A program made the translations under genes and the position numbers. Under the pieces are notes generated by a model, which saw only the letters and a program-made list of their open reading frames with translations, searched no databases and had not been told where the DNA came from. This document shows, piece by piece, positions 7,625 through 16,521 of a stretch of DNA of 64,000 bases. This stretch comes from Rhodococcus sp. KRD197 (lineage in GTDB: Bacteria; Actinomycetota; Actinomycetes; Mycobacteriales; Mycobacteriaceae). Position 1 is the first letter of the stretch. Every line of letters starts with the position of its first letter. The DNA lies in assembly GCF_017168235.1 (NCBI RefSeq), contig NZ_JABFAO010000002.1, positions 124,001 to 188,000 of the forward strand, given 5' to 3'.

Positions 7625-9865
7625 CTAGCGATCCTCGTCGAGGACCGTGATTTCCTTGGTGCCGATCTGCAGGACACGCGCCGAGGGGATGTCGAAGAAG
7701 AGTCCAGTGATGCGGACCCTGCCCTCCGCCGCGGCGCGACCCACCACGTGGTGCCGGGCGAGCGTCTGCAACTGCACAGCGACGTTGACCATGCCCAGTT
7801 GATCGCCCTCGCCGAAACCGAGTTCGGCGGCCGCTCGGCCGACAGGATGCCCGCTGCGATACGCGTCGAGGCTCGCCAGCCCGTGCTGCAGCCACTCCAC
7901 CACCCGCTCGTTGGCGGCGTTCTCGGGTCCAGCCATCACGGCCTTCATGGCGCCGCATCCCGAGTGACCGCAGACGACGACCGAACTCGTCCCTACGACG
8001 TCAACGCCGTAGGCGAGTGCCGCCTCGACCGAGGTGTCCTGCCCCTGCGCGGGCACAAAGTTGCCCATGTTGCGGACAGTGAAGAGATCGCCCGGCCCAC
8101 TGCTGGTGATCGTGTTGGGCATGACACGGGAGTCGACACAGCACAGGAAGAACGTGTCGGGTTCCTGGAACTCTCGGAGCCCCTCCAGATGCGGTCTGAT
8201 GGCGGCCGCGTGAGTGCGGTGGTACTCGGCGACACCAGCGATGACGGGACGCAGCGCCGGCGGCTGATCCTCCATCTCTACGTCACTTCGGAGCTGCCAT
8301 GCGGACCACGGTGCCAGCGATCGACGTGACTCGGTCAGTCCGCGCTTGGGTGGGCCTTCTGCCGCCGCGGCGAGCGATGCGGATCCGTTCTCTTCGATCT
8401 TTACTGTGCCGCCGCCCAGTTCGTGCTGACGTACCCACTCGTGAAGGTGCTCGTGCACAGCATGATCGAGGAAGTCCACTGCCAGTTCCATGCGAACAGT
8501 CGCGCCGGCGGGCACCGATGCCAGCACACGCGTCAGTCGCGGCAACGACAGGAAGCTCAGCGAGCCCTGCATGCGCACGCGCCAGCCACCATCGACCGTT
8601 TCGTCGGCATGGACATGCGCCCACACCACTCGGCGCAACACGAGGAATATCGCGAGGGCGAGCCCGATGAGCACACCCTCGAGTAGGTTGAGAGCGACGA
8701 CACCGACGACTGTCACGCCGTAAACGGCGATGTCTCCGGTCTTGCGCGCAATCTTGATGTCCGCCAGCTTGATCAGCTGTACACCTATCATGACCAACAA
8801 GCCGGCCAGCGCAGCGAACGGCACCAACTCGACCACCGAGATGAAGAGAACCGAGAAGACCAGGATCCACACGCCGTGCAGAATCGCCGATGCGCGAGAC
8901 TTCGCCCCGGCCTTGACATTGCTGGCGCTGCGCACGATCACACCGGTCACCGGAAGTCCGCCGGCCGCACCGGAAACCATGTTGGCGGCGCCTTGCCCGA
9001 GTAGTTCGCGATCGAAGTTGGTACGCGGACCGGTGTGCATCTTGTCGATGGCTACGGCCGATAGCAGACTCTCCACGCTGGCGATCAACGCGATCGTCAG
9101 CACACCCGTGGCAATTCCCGCCCATTGCCCATCCGGAAGCGCGGGGAGACTGAGCGCCTCGATCAGGTTGCCGGGCAGTTCGATTCGTTCCACGTCGAGG
9201 TCCATCAGAACCGAGATTGCTGTTGCAACCACCACGGCGACGAGAGCGGCCGGGACCTTCGTTGCCATTCCCGGCATACGCGGCCATGCGAGCATCAGAG
9301 CGATCACGATGCCGCCGATGAGAATCGACGGCCACTGGCCGTCGGCGATCGACGTCGGGATGGCAAGGAGGTTCTCCACCGCCGAGCTCTCGGATTCACC
9401 CCCGAGGAGGACGTGAATCTGTTGCAGCGCAATGGTGACACCGATTCCGGCCAGCATCGCATGCACCACCACCGGGGAGATGGCCAGTGCGTGGCGCGCA
9501 ATCTTGCTGAGCCCCAACAGTATCTGCACTGCTCCCGCACCCACGGTAATGAGGCATGTCAGAGCCCAACCGAACTGGTTGACCAACTCCGCGACCACGA
9601 CGGTGAGGCCGGCCGCTGGGCCACTCACCTGCAGCGCCGACCCACCCAGGGCGCCCGCGAGAATGCCTCCGATAACGGCGGCGATGAGGCCCGCCATGAT
9701 CGGCGCGCCCGAGGCGACGGCAATACCGATCGACAGCGGGACGGCGACGAGAAAGACGACCAGCGAGGCCGGAACGTCGTATCTGAGAATGCTTGTCACA
9801 CGGGACCGAGGTCCAGTGCGCTCGGGTGATGTTTCGGAAGAATCCTGTTCGGCTGTCGTTGTCAC
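7625..9865 (-). CDS. SulP anion transporter fused to beta-carbonic anhydrase
   Basis: The protein has 746 residues. Residues about 25-420 form a SulP/SLC26-type membrane domain with 10 or more hydrophobic segments. A short STAS-like region with an MELAVDFLDHAVHEHL stretch follows. The C-terminal part (about 540-746) is a beta-carbonic anhydrase with zinc ligands Cys576 (in CVDSR), His634 and Cys637 (in HSGCGAM), and the Asp578/Arg580 dyad. SulP-carbonic anhydrase fusions such as Rv3273 of M. tuberculosis are thought to couple bicarbonate transport to CO2 hydration. The GTG start has a GGAGGA site seven bases upstream. It lies between rplI and dnaB on the same strand but is separated from rplI by a strong terminator. 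Confidence 0.9.
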   Translation of the reverse strand: MTTTAEQDSSETSPERTGPRSRVTSILRYDVPASLVVFLVAVPLSIGIAVASGAPIMAGLIAAVIGGILAGALGGSALQVSGPAAGLTVVVAELVNQFGWALTCLITVGAGAVQILLGLSKIARHALAISPVVVHAMLAGIGVTIALQQIHVLLGGESESSAVENLLAIPTSIADGQWPSILIGGIVIALMLAWPRMPGMATKVPAALVAVVVATAISVLMDLDVERIELPGNLIEALSLPALPDGQWAGIATGVLTIALIASVESLLSAVAIDKMHTGPRTNFDRELLGQGAANMVSGAAGGLPVTGVIVRSASNVKAGAKSRASAILHGVWILVFSVLFISVVELVPFAALAGLLVMIGVQLIKLADIKIARKTGDIAVYGVTVVGVVALNLLEGVLIGLALAIFLVLRRVVWAHVHADETVDGGWRVRMQGSLSFLSLPRLTRVLASVPAGATVRMELAVDFLDHAVHEHLHEWVRQHELGGGTVKIEENGSASLAAAAEGPPKRGLTESRRSLAPWSAWQLRSDVEMEDQPPALRPVIAGVAEYHRTHAAAIRPHLEGLREFQEPDTFFLCCVDSRVMPNTITSSGPGDLFTVRNMGNFVPAQGQDTSVEAALAYGVDVVGTSSVVVCGHSGCGAMKAVMAGPENAANERVVEWLQHGLASLDAYRSGHPVGRAAAELGFGEGDQLGMVNVAVQLQTLARHHVVGRAAAEGRVRITGLFFDIPSARVLQIGTKEITVLDEDR

Positions 9866-10040
9866 GTCGAAGTCCTCCGGGCGTCTCGGCGTCAGGTCGG
9901 TCGATCGCTTGTCGTACTACTTGTTTCCCCGTGTCGCCCCTTCGACCCAAGCTACGCACATGAACTTGAAATCGCTTATCAAGAGACGATCTTCACATTC
10001 GAAAACCGTTGTGAGAAGCAACCTTTGTGAGTAGACACGA

Positions 10041-10075
10041 AAAAGCCCCACGAACGTTGTGTTCGTGGGGCTTTT
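10041..10075. terminator. Terminator after the rpsF-ssb-rpsR-rplI operon
   Basis: A perfect 15-bp inverted repeat (AAAAGCCCCACGAAC, loop GTTGT, then its complement) lies 28 bases downstream of the rplI stop codon. The A and T runs at both edges make it a classical rho-independent terminator able to work in both directions. It ends the ribosomal operon and insulates the SulP gene. Confidence 0.92.
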
Positions 10076-10102
10076 GCGGCTGTATCGGCCGGAAGCGTGG
10101 AA

Positions 10103-10558
10103 TCAGCTTCCGACGACCTCCAGCTTGAACTTGGCAGCCACATCGGGGTGCAGGTTCACGACGACGTCGTGCTTGCCCGTTGCCTTGATGTGTGCCTTCG
10201 GCAGTTCGACGCTGCGCTTGTCGACGACCGGTCCACCGGCTGCCTTGATCGCCGAAGCGACGTCGGACGCGGTGACCGAACCGAACAGCTTGCCCGAGTC
10301 GCCGGCGGTCTTGACCGACAGCGTCACGGACTCGAGTCCTTCGATGGCCTGCTTGAGCTCGTTGGCGTGCTCGAGGCCGCGGACGGCACGAGCTTCCTGA
10401 GCGCGGCGGATGCCTTCGACCTGCTTCTGTGCGCCGCGGGTGGCCGCGATGGCCAGTCCACGAGGCAGCAGGAAGTTACGGCCGTAGCCGTCTTTGACCT
10501 CTACGGTGTCGCCAGGCGCACCGAGGTTGTCCACATCAGCGGTGAGGATCAGCTTCAT
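10103..10558 (-). CDS. rplI: 50S ribosomal protein L9
   Basis: The 151-residue protein begins [17 protein letters not shown] and continues [16 protein letters not shown], the conserved N-terminal rRNA-binding domain of L9. A central helix joins it to the C-terminal domain, and the length is normal. It is the last gene of the rpsF-ssb-rpsR-rplI operon, 16 bases after rpsR, and is followed by the terminator at 10041-10075. Confidence 0.97.
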   Translation of the reverse strand: MKLILTADVDNLGAPGDTVEVKDGYGRNFLLPRGLAIAATRGAQKQVEGIRRAQEARAVRGLEHANELKQAIEGLESVTLSVKTAGDSGKLFGSVTASDVASAIKAAGGPVVDKRSVELPKAHIKATGKHDVVVNLHPDVAAKFKLEVVGS

Positions 10559-10574
10559 AGTTGATCGCCCCTTT

Positions 10575-10817
10575 CTATCGTGCCGTCGCGGCGTAAGGGA
10601 GCAGAGCTACCTCACGCGAGTTCTTCACGGCAACGGCCACGTCACGCTGATGCTGGACGCAGTTGCCGGTGACTCGACGCGCGCGGATCTTCCCGCGGTC
10701 GCTGACGTACTTACGCAGCAGCGTCGTGTCCTTGTAATCGATTTGCGCGTTCTTTTCCTTGCAGAAGGAACACGCTTTCTTCTTGAGCACCTTGTCGCGC
10801 AATGGCGGTTTGGGCAT
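10575..10817 (-). CDS. rpsR: 30S ribosomal protein S18, zinc-ribbon (C+) type
   Basis: The 80-residue S18 carries [19 protein letters not shown] and [15 protein letters not shown], the core of the family. Cysteines in ACSFC near residues 16-19 and Cys54 make it the zinc-binding C+ form. In mycobacteria the C+ form sits in this operon, while a cysteine-free paralogue is made under zinc starvation. It binds S6 on the 30S platform, in keeping with its linkage to rpsF. Confidence 0.96.
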   Translation of the reverse strand: MPKPPLRDKVLKKKACSFCKEKNAQIDYKDTTLLRKYVSDRGKIRARRVTGNCVQHQRDVAVAVKNSREVALLPYAATAR

Positions 10818-10860
10818 GGTCTTTCTCCGTTACATCTGGTTGTTCTCGATCGCGAAGGAT

Positions 10861-11400
10861 CTAGAACGGAGGCTCGTCGTCCCCGCCGCGAGATCCGCCG
10901 AAGGAGCCGGACGCCGCGGGAGCACTGCCCCACGGATCGTCTCCACCGGAATTGGATCCCGCGTTCGAGGCCGGGCGCGCTCCGCCCGATCCACCCGAGG
11001 AACCACTGAAGCCGCCTCCGCCGCCACCCCCACCGCGACTGGCCTTGTTGACCTTCGCAGTGGCGTAGCGCAGAGATGGACCGATCTCGTCGACTTCGAG
11101 CTCGACGACAGTTCGCTTTTCGCCTTCACGCGTTTCATAGGAACGCTGCCTGAGCCGGCCGGTCACGACTACTCGTGCCCCACGGGTCAAGCTCTCGGCC
11201 ACGTTCTCCGCAGCTTCACGCCAGATGTTGCAGCGCATGAAGAGGGCGTCTCCGTCTTTCCATTCATTGGTCTGACGGTCGAACGTGCGCGGAGTGGACG
11301 CAACAGTGAAGTTGGCCACGGCCGCACCGGCCGGGGTGAAGCGAAGTTCTGGATCTGCCGTCAAGTTTCCGACGACGGTGATGACGGTCTCGCCTGCCAT
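10861..11400 (-). CDS. ssb: Single-stranded DNA-binding protein
   Basis: The 179-residue protein has an N-terminal OB fold (residues about 1-110, starting [20 protein letters not shown]). A glycine- and serine-rich linker of about 55 residues follows. The acidic tail DDEPPF is the actinobacterial form of the SSB tip that recruits repair and replication proteins. Its place between rpsF and rpsR is the conserved bacterial arrangement. Confidence 0.97.
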   Translation of the reverse strand: MAGETVITVVGNLTADPELRFTPAGAAVANFTVASTPRTFDRQTNEWKDGDALFMRCNIWREAAENVAESLTRGARVVVTGRLRQRSYETREGEKRTVVELEVDEIGPSLRYATAKVNKASRGGGGGGGGFSGSSGGSGGARPASNAGSNSGGDDPWGSAPAASGSFGGSRGGDDEPPF

Positions 11401-11459
11401 GGTTCCTCTTTCAGTAGAGAAGTCTTTGTTGATGCCAGCCTAGAGGCGAGCAACGACAA

Positions 11460-11747
11460 TTACTTGCCCTGTCGCAGGACCTTTGTGCGCAGAACGGACT
11501 CGTTGAGACCGAGCTGGCGGTCGAGCTCGCTCACGGTGGCAGGCTCGGCGTTGATGTTCACAACGGCGTAGATGCCCTCGGCGTGCTTGGCGATCTCGTA
11601 GGCCAGACGACGCTTGCCCCAGACATCGACCTTGTCGACGCTGCCGCCGTCCTTGCGAACGACGTTGAGGAACGTGTCGAGTGACGGAGCGACAGTGCGC
11701 TCGTCCAGATTGGGGTCGAGAATGACCATCAATTCGTAATGACGCAT
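11460..11747 (-). CDS. rpsF: 30S ribosomal protein S6
   Basis: The 95-residue protein begins [19 protein letters not shown] and contains [21 protein letters not shown], the conserved core of S6. It is the first gene of the rpsF-ssb-rpsR-rplI operon, with an AGGAGG site upstream of the ATG. S6 forms a heterodimer with S18, encoded two genes downstream. Confidence 0.97.
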   Translation of the reverse strand: MRHYELMVILDPNLDERTVAPSLDTFLNVVRKDGGSVDKVDVWGKRRLAYEIAKHAEGIYAVVNINAEPATVSELDRQLGLNESVLRTKVLRQGK

Positions 11748-11783
11748 AAGACCTCATCACCTCCTGTGGACTAGTGAAAACGG

Positions 11784-11824
11784 CCACGGACGATCCGTGG
11801 CAGGAGGGTCGTTGCGTCAGCAAC
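11784..11824 (-). promoter_or_regulatory. Hairpins in the rpsF leader
   Basis: Two short perfect hairpins lie 37-77 bases upstream of rpsF: CCACGGA/TCCGTGG with a 3-nt loop (11784-11800) and GTTGC/GCAAC with a 4-nt loop (11811-11824). rpsF leaders in many bacteria carry an S6:S18-binding RNA that represses the operon. Whether these hairpins form that element is an inference; I could not fit the consensus. Confidence 0.35.
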
Positions 11825-11909
11825 CCTTGGAGGGTACACGGCCATGGCCTGACCTGGGAAATCACTCGACGGTTCCGAACTCGTTACCCAGGCGCCCTAG
11901 GCTGGCGGC

Positions 11910-13289
11910 ATGAAGAGGGAAGGGTGGTTGCCGCGAACGCGTCACTCCGCAACCGCCACAGCGATCATCGTGTCCCTGTGTGCGGTGACCCTGTTTCTCG
12001 GTTACCTGAACAAGGCGCGTTGCGCGATCGCGCCGTTCTACGACAACGGTCGCAGCACCGCGTTCGACCTGATCAAGGACACTCGCGTCTGCTATTCCGA
12101 CATCCAGTTCCTGTGGCTGGGTCGCGACATCGACAATCACGTTTTCCCGTATCTGGATGGTGCCATCAACTCCGATGGAATCCTGACGGGGGGAACCGTC
12201 GAATACCCGGTGCTGAGCGGGCTGCTGATGTGGCTGGGCGCGATCCCCGCGCACACCGATGCCGAGTTCCTGCTCTACTCGGCGCTGCTGCTCGCGCCCT
12301 TCGGTCTCCTGACCGCCTGGATGCTCGGACGGCTGGCGGGCAATGCCGCTCTTCTGTGGTCCGTCGGGCCGCCACTGGTGATGTACGCATTCCACAACTG
12401 GGAGCTGCCGGTGGTCGCCTCCGCGGTCGGCGCCGTGTTCGTCATGAACACACGGTGGTCGCTGCGCACCCGCTCCATCATCGCGGCGGTTCTGCTCGGC
12501 ATCGGGTTCTGCCTCAAGTTGTATCCCGGGGCGTTCGTGCTTCCGCTCGCCGCCTACGTCGCCTACGAGGGAGCTCGCGGCCGAGGCCGCTTCGACATCC
12601 GCGGCGGACTGTCGGTCATCGCGGCGGCCACGGCAACCGTGATAGCGATCAATCTTCCGTTCGCCGTGCTCGGTTACGAGGGCTGGCGGGCGTCGTTCGC
12701 GTTCCAGACGCTGCGGCAGGCCGACATCACGACCAATTCCATCTGGTACTGGGGCATGCGGCCGCTCTACTTCGTCGACGGCGTGCCCGAGGATGGATCC
12801 GAGCAGGCCGAAGCAGCGTTCCAGAACGCCGTCGACGTGCTGTCGCCACTCTTGGTGTTCGCGGCATTCGGGCTCGCGCTGTGGCTCGGCGCCCGGCGCG
12901 CCAGGGTCGATAACCTCTACCCGTGGGTCGCGGTGAGCGGATCGATGCTCTGCGGCTTCCTTCTCCTGCACAAAGTGCACTCACCGCAGTACACCCTGTG
13001 GCTCGTGCCGTTCTTCGTGTTGCTCCGCGTGCCATGGCCCCTCGTCGCCGCATACCTGGTGGCTGATTTGTCGATGGGCATCGGCATCTTCAAGTACTTC
13101 GCCGCGCTCTCCCAGGAAACAGACGAAACCACCGAGGAGTTCTTCGTCGAGGTCGGCGTCTGGGGCCGAGCAGTACTACTGGTCGTGTTCTTCTTTCTGT
13201 TCCTCCGAGCGCAGACCAGGTTCGAGCAGGAACCGTCCGCGAGGCTGCCCGTCACCGCCGACGTCCCCGTAGGGTCGGTTCGCCAGTAA
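11910..13289 (+). CDS. GT87 polyprenol-phosphate-mannose-dependent mannosyltransferase-like membrane protein
   Basis: This 459-residue polytopic membrane protein belongs to the GT87 (DUF2029) family. It has a TM helix at about 15-32, an extracytoplasmic first loop, the YPVLSGLLMWLGA segment and the late HSPQYTLWLVPFFVLLR helix. Family members use lipid-linked mannose to add mannose to glycolipids such as lipomannan on the outer face of the membrane. It is divergent from rpsF. A paralogue at 26544-28112 shares YPVLSGL and the SPQYxLWLVP motif and points the opposite way, so the two flank the ter island. The exact acceptor is unknown. Confidence 0.8.
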   Translation: MKREGWLPRTRHSATATAIIVSLCAVTLFLGYLNKARCAIAPFYDNGRSTAFDLIKDTRVCYSDIQFLWLGRDIDNHVFPYLDGAINSDGILTGGTVEYPVLSGLLMWLGAIPAHTDAEFLLYSALLLAPFGLLTAWMLGRLAGNAALLWSVGPPLVMYAFHNWELPVVASAVGAVFVMNTRWSLRTRSIIAAVLLGIGFCLKLYPGAFVLPLAAYVAYEGARGRGRFDIRGGLSVIAAATATVIAINLPFAVLGYEGWRASFAFQTLRQADITTNSIWYWGMRPLYFVDGVPEDGSEQAEAAFQNAVDVLSPLLVFAAFGLALWLGARRARVDNLYPWVAVSGSMLCGFLLLHKVHSPQYTLWLVPFFVLLRVPWPLVAAYLVADLSMGIGIFKYFAALSQETDETTEEFFVEVGVWGRAVLLVVFFFLFLRAQTRFEQEPSARLPVTADVPVGSVRQ

Positions 13290-13361
13290 CGAACCGACCC
13301 CGCTGTTCGACAATTGCTCAGAGGGCAGGCAAGCTGAGTACACGAGCCGGGGGGCGACGGC

Positions 13362-14069
13362 ATGGCACACAGCGCGGGGGAGCCGATGACGGTCGATGAA
13401 CCGATTTCAAGACACGGTCGGTTGCGCCGTATAGGACTCGTGGAGGACCACGAATCGGTCGCGGTGGGGCTGGGAGCGATTCTCGCCGACGAGGCCGACC
13501 TGGAGCTCGTTGCCGTTGCCGCAACCGTCGACGAACTGGTCGAACTCGGCGAGAAGCTCGATCTCGTCGTACTCGATCTTCGCCTCGGTGACGGCTCGTC
13601 ACCCCGCTCGAACGTCGAGAAGCTGCACGCCCTCGGCGTCCAGGTGTTGGTCTACACCGGTGCCGAGAACCCATTCCTCGTCCGCTCGGCGGCGCGTGCC
13701 GGAGTGCTCGGTGTCGTCCGAAAATCCGAACCGGCCGCGGCCATCGTCGCCGCCATCCGTAGTGCCGCCGCCGGCGACCAGGTGGTGACGACGGATTGGG
13801 CGGCGGCGATCGATGGGGACCCACAACTACCCGACGTCGGCCTGAGCCCGCGTCAGCGAGAGGTGCTCGCGTTGTACGCATCTGGCGAGAAGGCCGGGCG
13901 CGTTGCGCGTCTGGCCGGCCTGTCGGAGCAGACGGTCAACGATTACCTGGTGCGGATCAGGAACAAGTACGCCGAAGCAGGGCGGCCTGCGCCGACCAAG
14001 ACCGATCTCTACAAGCGAGCGGTCGAGGACGGGTGGCTACCGATGCCGGAAGTGCCGCCACAGACCTGA
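13362..14069 (+). CDS. NarL/FixJ-type response regulator
   Basis: The protein has 235 residues. An N-terminal receiver domain (about 20-135) shows the acidic pair in LVEDHES, a phospho-acceptor Asp in VVLDLRL, the Thr of VYTGA and the Lys of VRKSE, so it should be phosphorylatable. A LuxR-type helix-turn-helix follows at about 160-220 (LSPRQREVLALYASGEK, then LSEQTVNDYLVRIRNKYAEA). No histidine kinase gene is nearby, so it is an orphan regulator. An internal ATG at 13386, behind GGGGGAG, is an alternative start. It is followed by a stand-alone HTH paralogue. Confidence 0.87.
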   Translation: MAHSAGEPMTVDEPISRHGRLRRIGLVEDHESVAVGLGAILADEADLELVAVAATVDELVELGEKLDLVVLDLRLGDGSSPRSNVEKLHALGVQVLVYTGAENPFLVRSAARAGVLGVVRKSEPAAAIVAAIRSAAAGDQVVTTDWAAAIDGDPQLPDVGLSPRQREVLALYASGEKAGRVARLAGLSEQTVNDYLVRIRNKYAEAGRPAPTKTDLYKRAVEDGWLPMPEVPPQT

Positions 14070-14221
14070 TCGAAATCGTCATCACGCGGCTACACATGCG
14101 GAGGTTGTGGTTTCAATGCCCCTAGTTTTCAGGGCAGACAACCTGGCAGTCAGCTGAGAAAATTCTGCAAGGAACGGTAGCGCCGCGGCGCAACCGTCAT
14201 CGGGTTCGGGGGAGGAACATC

Positions 14222-14596
14222 ATGTCTGTCGAGTTCAGCACGGGGGAGGAATCAACGGTCGGCCGGATCACGGAGATCCCTCCCGGCCGACCGATGTCCC
14301 TCGTTCCGGCAATGCAGTCTCCGCCGATTCGGATTCCACGGGCCGCGGCTTCGGCAGGACCGTTCAAGCCACGGCCGATGCTGACCAAACGTGAGATTCA
14401 AGTCCTCACCGGATGGATCAGGTGCGATTCCAAGCTTGCCGTCGCGAATTCTCTCTTCATCTCGCTGGGCACCGTGAACACGCACCTGACCCGCATCCGT
14501 GCCAAGTACGCCGCTGTCGGCCGGCCGGCATCGACCAAGGCTTCCCTCGTCGCCCGCGCCCTGCAGGACGGGCTGATCGACATCGCGGACCTGTAA
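14222..14596 (+). CDS. Stand-alone LuxR-type HTH protein
   Basis: The 124-residue protein has an unstructured N-terminal half and a C-terminal LuxR helix-turn-helix (about 50-115: LTKREIQVLTGWIRCDSK, then GTVNTHLTRIRAKYA). It lacks a receiver domain. The HTH is clearly related to that of the upstream response regulator: both share RIRxKYAxxGRPAxTK and then a run ending in a DG pair. A GGGAGG site precedes the ATG. It may compete for or share DNA sites with the response regulator, which is inference. Confidence 0.78.
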   Translation: MSVEFSTGEESTVGRITEIPPGRPMSLVPAMQSPPIRIPRAAASAGPFKPRPMLTKREIQVLTGWIRCDSKLAVANSLFISLGTVNTHLTRIRAKYAAVGRPASTKASLVARALQDGLIDIADL

Positions 14597-14607
14597 GGCG
14601 CATCGAC

Positions 14608-15705
14608 TCACACGTGCGTGGGGGTGGCGCTGTCTTGTGCTTCGACCTTCCGGTTGCGCATCACCGAGCCGATGAACGCTGCGCCGATGAAGAAGACGCC
14701 GACGAGTCCGGTGATGATTTCGTTGATGTGTACCCCGATGGACACCATCAAGATGAGCGCGAGCGCGCCGATGGCCCAGTGCGCGCCGTGCTCGAGATAC
14801 ACGTAATCCGACAGCGTGCCCTTGCGGACGAGGAAGACGGTGATGGACCGCACGAACATCGCGCCGATGAAGCCAAGGCCGAGGGCGATGATGATGGGGT
14901 CTGCGGTGATCGCGAACGCGCCGATGACGCCGTCGAACGAGAATGAGGCGTCGAGCACTTCGAGATAGAGGAACAGAAAGAAGCCGGCCTTGCCGGTCGC
15001 CTTGGCCAGGGCTGTCGGTCCGCCGGCGGCGTCTTCTGAGTCGTTCTCGACGTGGAACAGTTCTCCCAGCCCGTTGACTGCGATGTAGGTAACCATCCCC
15101 AGGACACCTGCGACCATGACTGTCGAGATCTTGTCGTCCTCGGCGAGGAACTCGGCGGTGAGGACCAGGATGATGCTGGCGACCACGACGGCGAGCTGGT
15201 TGAGACGCCCGATCCGCGCGAGAGGCCTTTCCAGCCAGCTGAGCCAGGTGATCTCGCGGTGCTCGAAGATGAACCCGAGGAACAACATCAACAGGAACAT
15301 TCCGCCGAAGGCCGCGATCTGCGGGTGCGCGTCGGTCAACAGGGTCTCGTAACTGGGACTGCCATCCGGGAAGGTTGCGGCTCCGTCGGCGGGCGGGTTC
15401 AGCGCCAGATCGATGGCTGCCACCGGACCGAGACCCGAGGCTGCCCAGACGATGATGAGGGGGAACAGCAATCGCATGCCGAACACGGCGATGATGATGC
15501 CGATCGTCAGGAAGATCCTCTGCCAGAACTCACTCATCCGCCGCAGAACGGTGGCGTTGATGACGGCGTTGTCGAAGGAAAGTGACACCTCGAGGACGCC
15601 GAGGATCGTCACCAGAAACAATGCCTGCCAGCCGCCGTAGAGAAAGGCGACGATCATCGACACGATCGTGACGCCGATGGACCATCCGAAGATGCGCACA
15701 ACCAC
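14608..15705 (-). CDS. TerC/DUF475-family integral membrane protein
   Basis: This 365-residue protein with about 8-9 membrane helices belongs to the TerC-like DUF475 family. The signature is VLEVSLSFDNAVINATVLRRM near residues 37-57 and a second LEVLDASFSFDGVIGAF repeat in the second half. These acidic SFDNA/SFDG helices are thought to bind metal ions in the membrane. TerC proteins work with TerD-type proteins in tellurite and metal-stress resistance and in metalation of exported enzymes. The gene is downstream of terD on the same strand, with a terminator between them, so it may have its own promoter. Confidence 0.87.
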   Translation of the reverse strand: MVVRIFGWSIGVTIVSMIVAFLYGGWQALFLVTILGVLEVSLSFDNAVINATVLRRMSEFWQRIFLTIGIIIAVFGMRLLFPLIIVWAASGLGPVAAIDLALNPPADGAATFPDGSPSYETLLTDAHPQIAAFGGMFLLMLFLGFIFEHREITWLSWLERPLARIGRLNQLAVVVASIILVLTAEFLAEDDKISTVMVAGVLGMVTYIAVNGLGELFHVENDSEDAAGGPTALAKATGKAGFFLFLYLEVLDASFSFDGVIGAFAITADPIIIALGLGFIGAMFVRSITVFLVRKGTLSDYVYLEHGAHWAIGALALILMVSIGVHINEIITGLVGVFFIGAAFIGSVMRNRKVEAQDSATPTHV

Positions 15706-15752
15706 GGTGAGTGGCCTTTCTGTAGCAGGCAGAGGGAGGGAAGACGAGAAAA

Positions 15753-15782
15753 CCCCGCCTCATCATGAACGATGAAGCGGGG
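15753..15782 (-). terminator. Rho-independent terminator between terD and terC
   Basis: A GC-rich inverted repeat (CCCCGC-c-TCATC, loop, GATGA-a-GCGGGG) lies just downstream of the terD stop. On the minus strand it is followed by a T-rich run (TTTTCTCG), as expected for an intrinsic terminator. Confidence 0.75.
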
Positions 15783-15809
15783 CAAACCCCAATCATTGAC
15801 CAGCCTTTA

Positions 15810-16385
15810 CTACACGTTTACCCCGAAATCGCGGGCAATTCCGGCGAGGCCCGACGCGTAGCCCTGGCCGACCGCACGGAACTTCCACTCGGCGCCATTG
15901 CGGTAGAGCTCACCGAACACCATTGCCGTCTCCGTGGACGCGTCCTCGGTGAGGTCGTAGCGCGCGAGCTCGTTGTTGTCCGCCTGGTTCACGACACGGA
16001 TGAACGCATTGCGAACCTGACCGAACGACTGCGAACGAGCGTCGGCATCGTAGATCGAAACGGGGAAGGTGATGGTGTCGACATTCGGCGGAACAGCCGA
16101 GAGGTCGACCTTGATCGCCTCGTCGTCACCCTCACCTTCGCCGGTGAGGTTGTCACCGGTGTGCTCGATGGCGCCGTCCGGGCTCTTCAGATTGTTGAAG
16201 AAGACGAAGTGCTGATCGCTCAGCGCTTTCTTGTCGGCGCCCAGAGCGATTGCGCTGGCGTCGAGATCGAAGTCCGTGCCGGTCGTCGAACGCACATCCC
16301 AACCGAGACCGACCGTAACGGCGGTCATGTTCGGAGCTGCCTTGGTGAGTGAAACGTTGCCGCCCTTGCTGAGGCTGACGCCCAT
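15810..16385 (-). CDS. terD: TerD-family stress protein
   Basis: This 191-residue soluble protein has the full TerD fold. It starts [15 protein letters not shown] and has the calcium-binding motifs FDLDAS (39-44) and [13 protein letters not shown] (77-89). It ends in the [13 protein letters not shown] segment typical of the family. TerD proteins bind calcium and act with TerC at the membrane in tellurite, oxidative and phage stress responses. I place the start at the ATG at 16383-16385 with GAAAGGA upstream; the open frame continues further upstream without a better site. It is divergent from the coiled-coil/CitE/PRTase operon. Confidence 0.93.
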   Translation of the reverse strand: MGVSLSKGGNVSLTKAAPNMTAVTVGLGWDVRSTTGTDFDLDASAIALGADKKALSDQHFVFFNNLKSPDGAIEHTGDNLTGEGEGDDEAIKVDLSAVPPNVDTITFPVSIYDADARSQSFGQVRNAFIRVVNQADNNELARYDLTEDASTETAMVFGELYRNGAEWKFRAVGQGYASGLAGIARDFGVNV

Positions 16386-16521
16386 GAGAAGTCCTTTCGC
16401 AATGAGTTCCTGTCCGGAATTCACCGTAGTGGTCTCGTGTCCGCTAGGTCACTGTTCGTCCTGCTTCTCTACGCCAACGCGCATCCGACCCGGAGAAGTT
16501 CCCGTCAGTAGTATCGACAAG

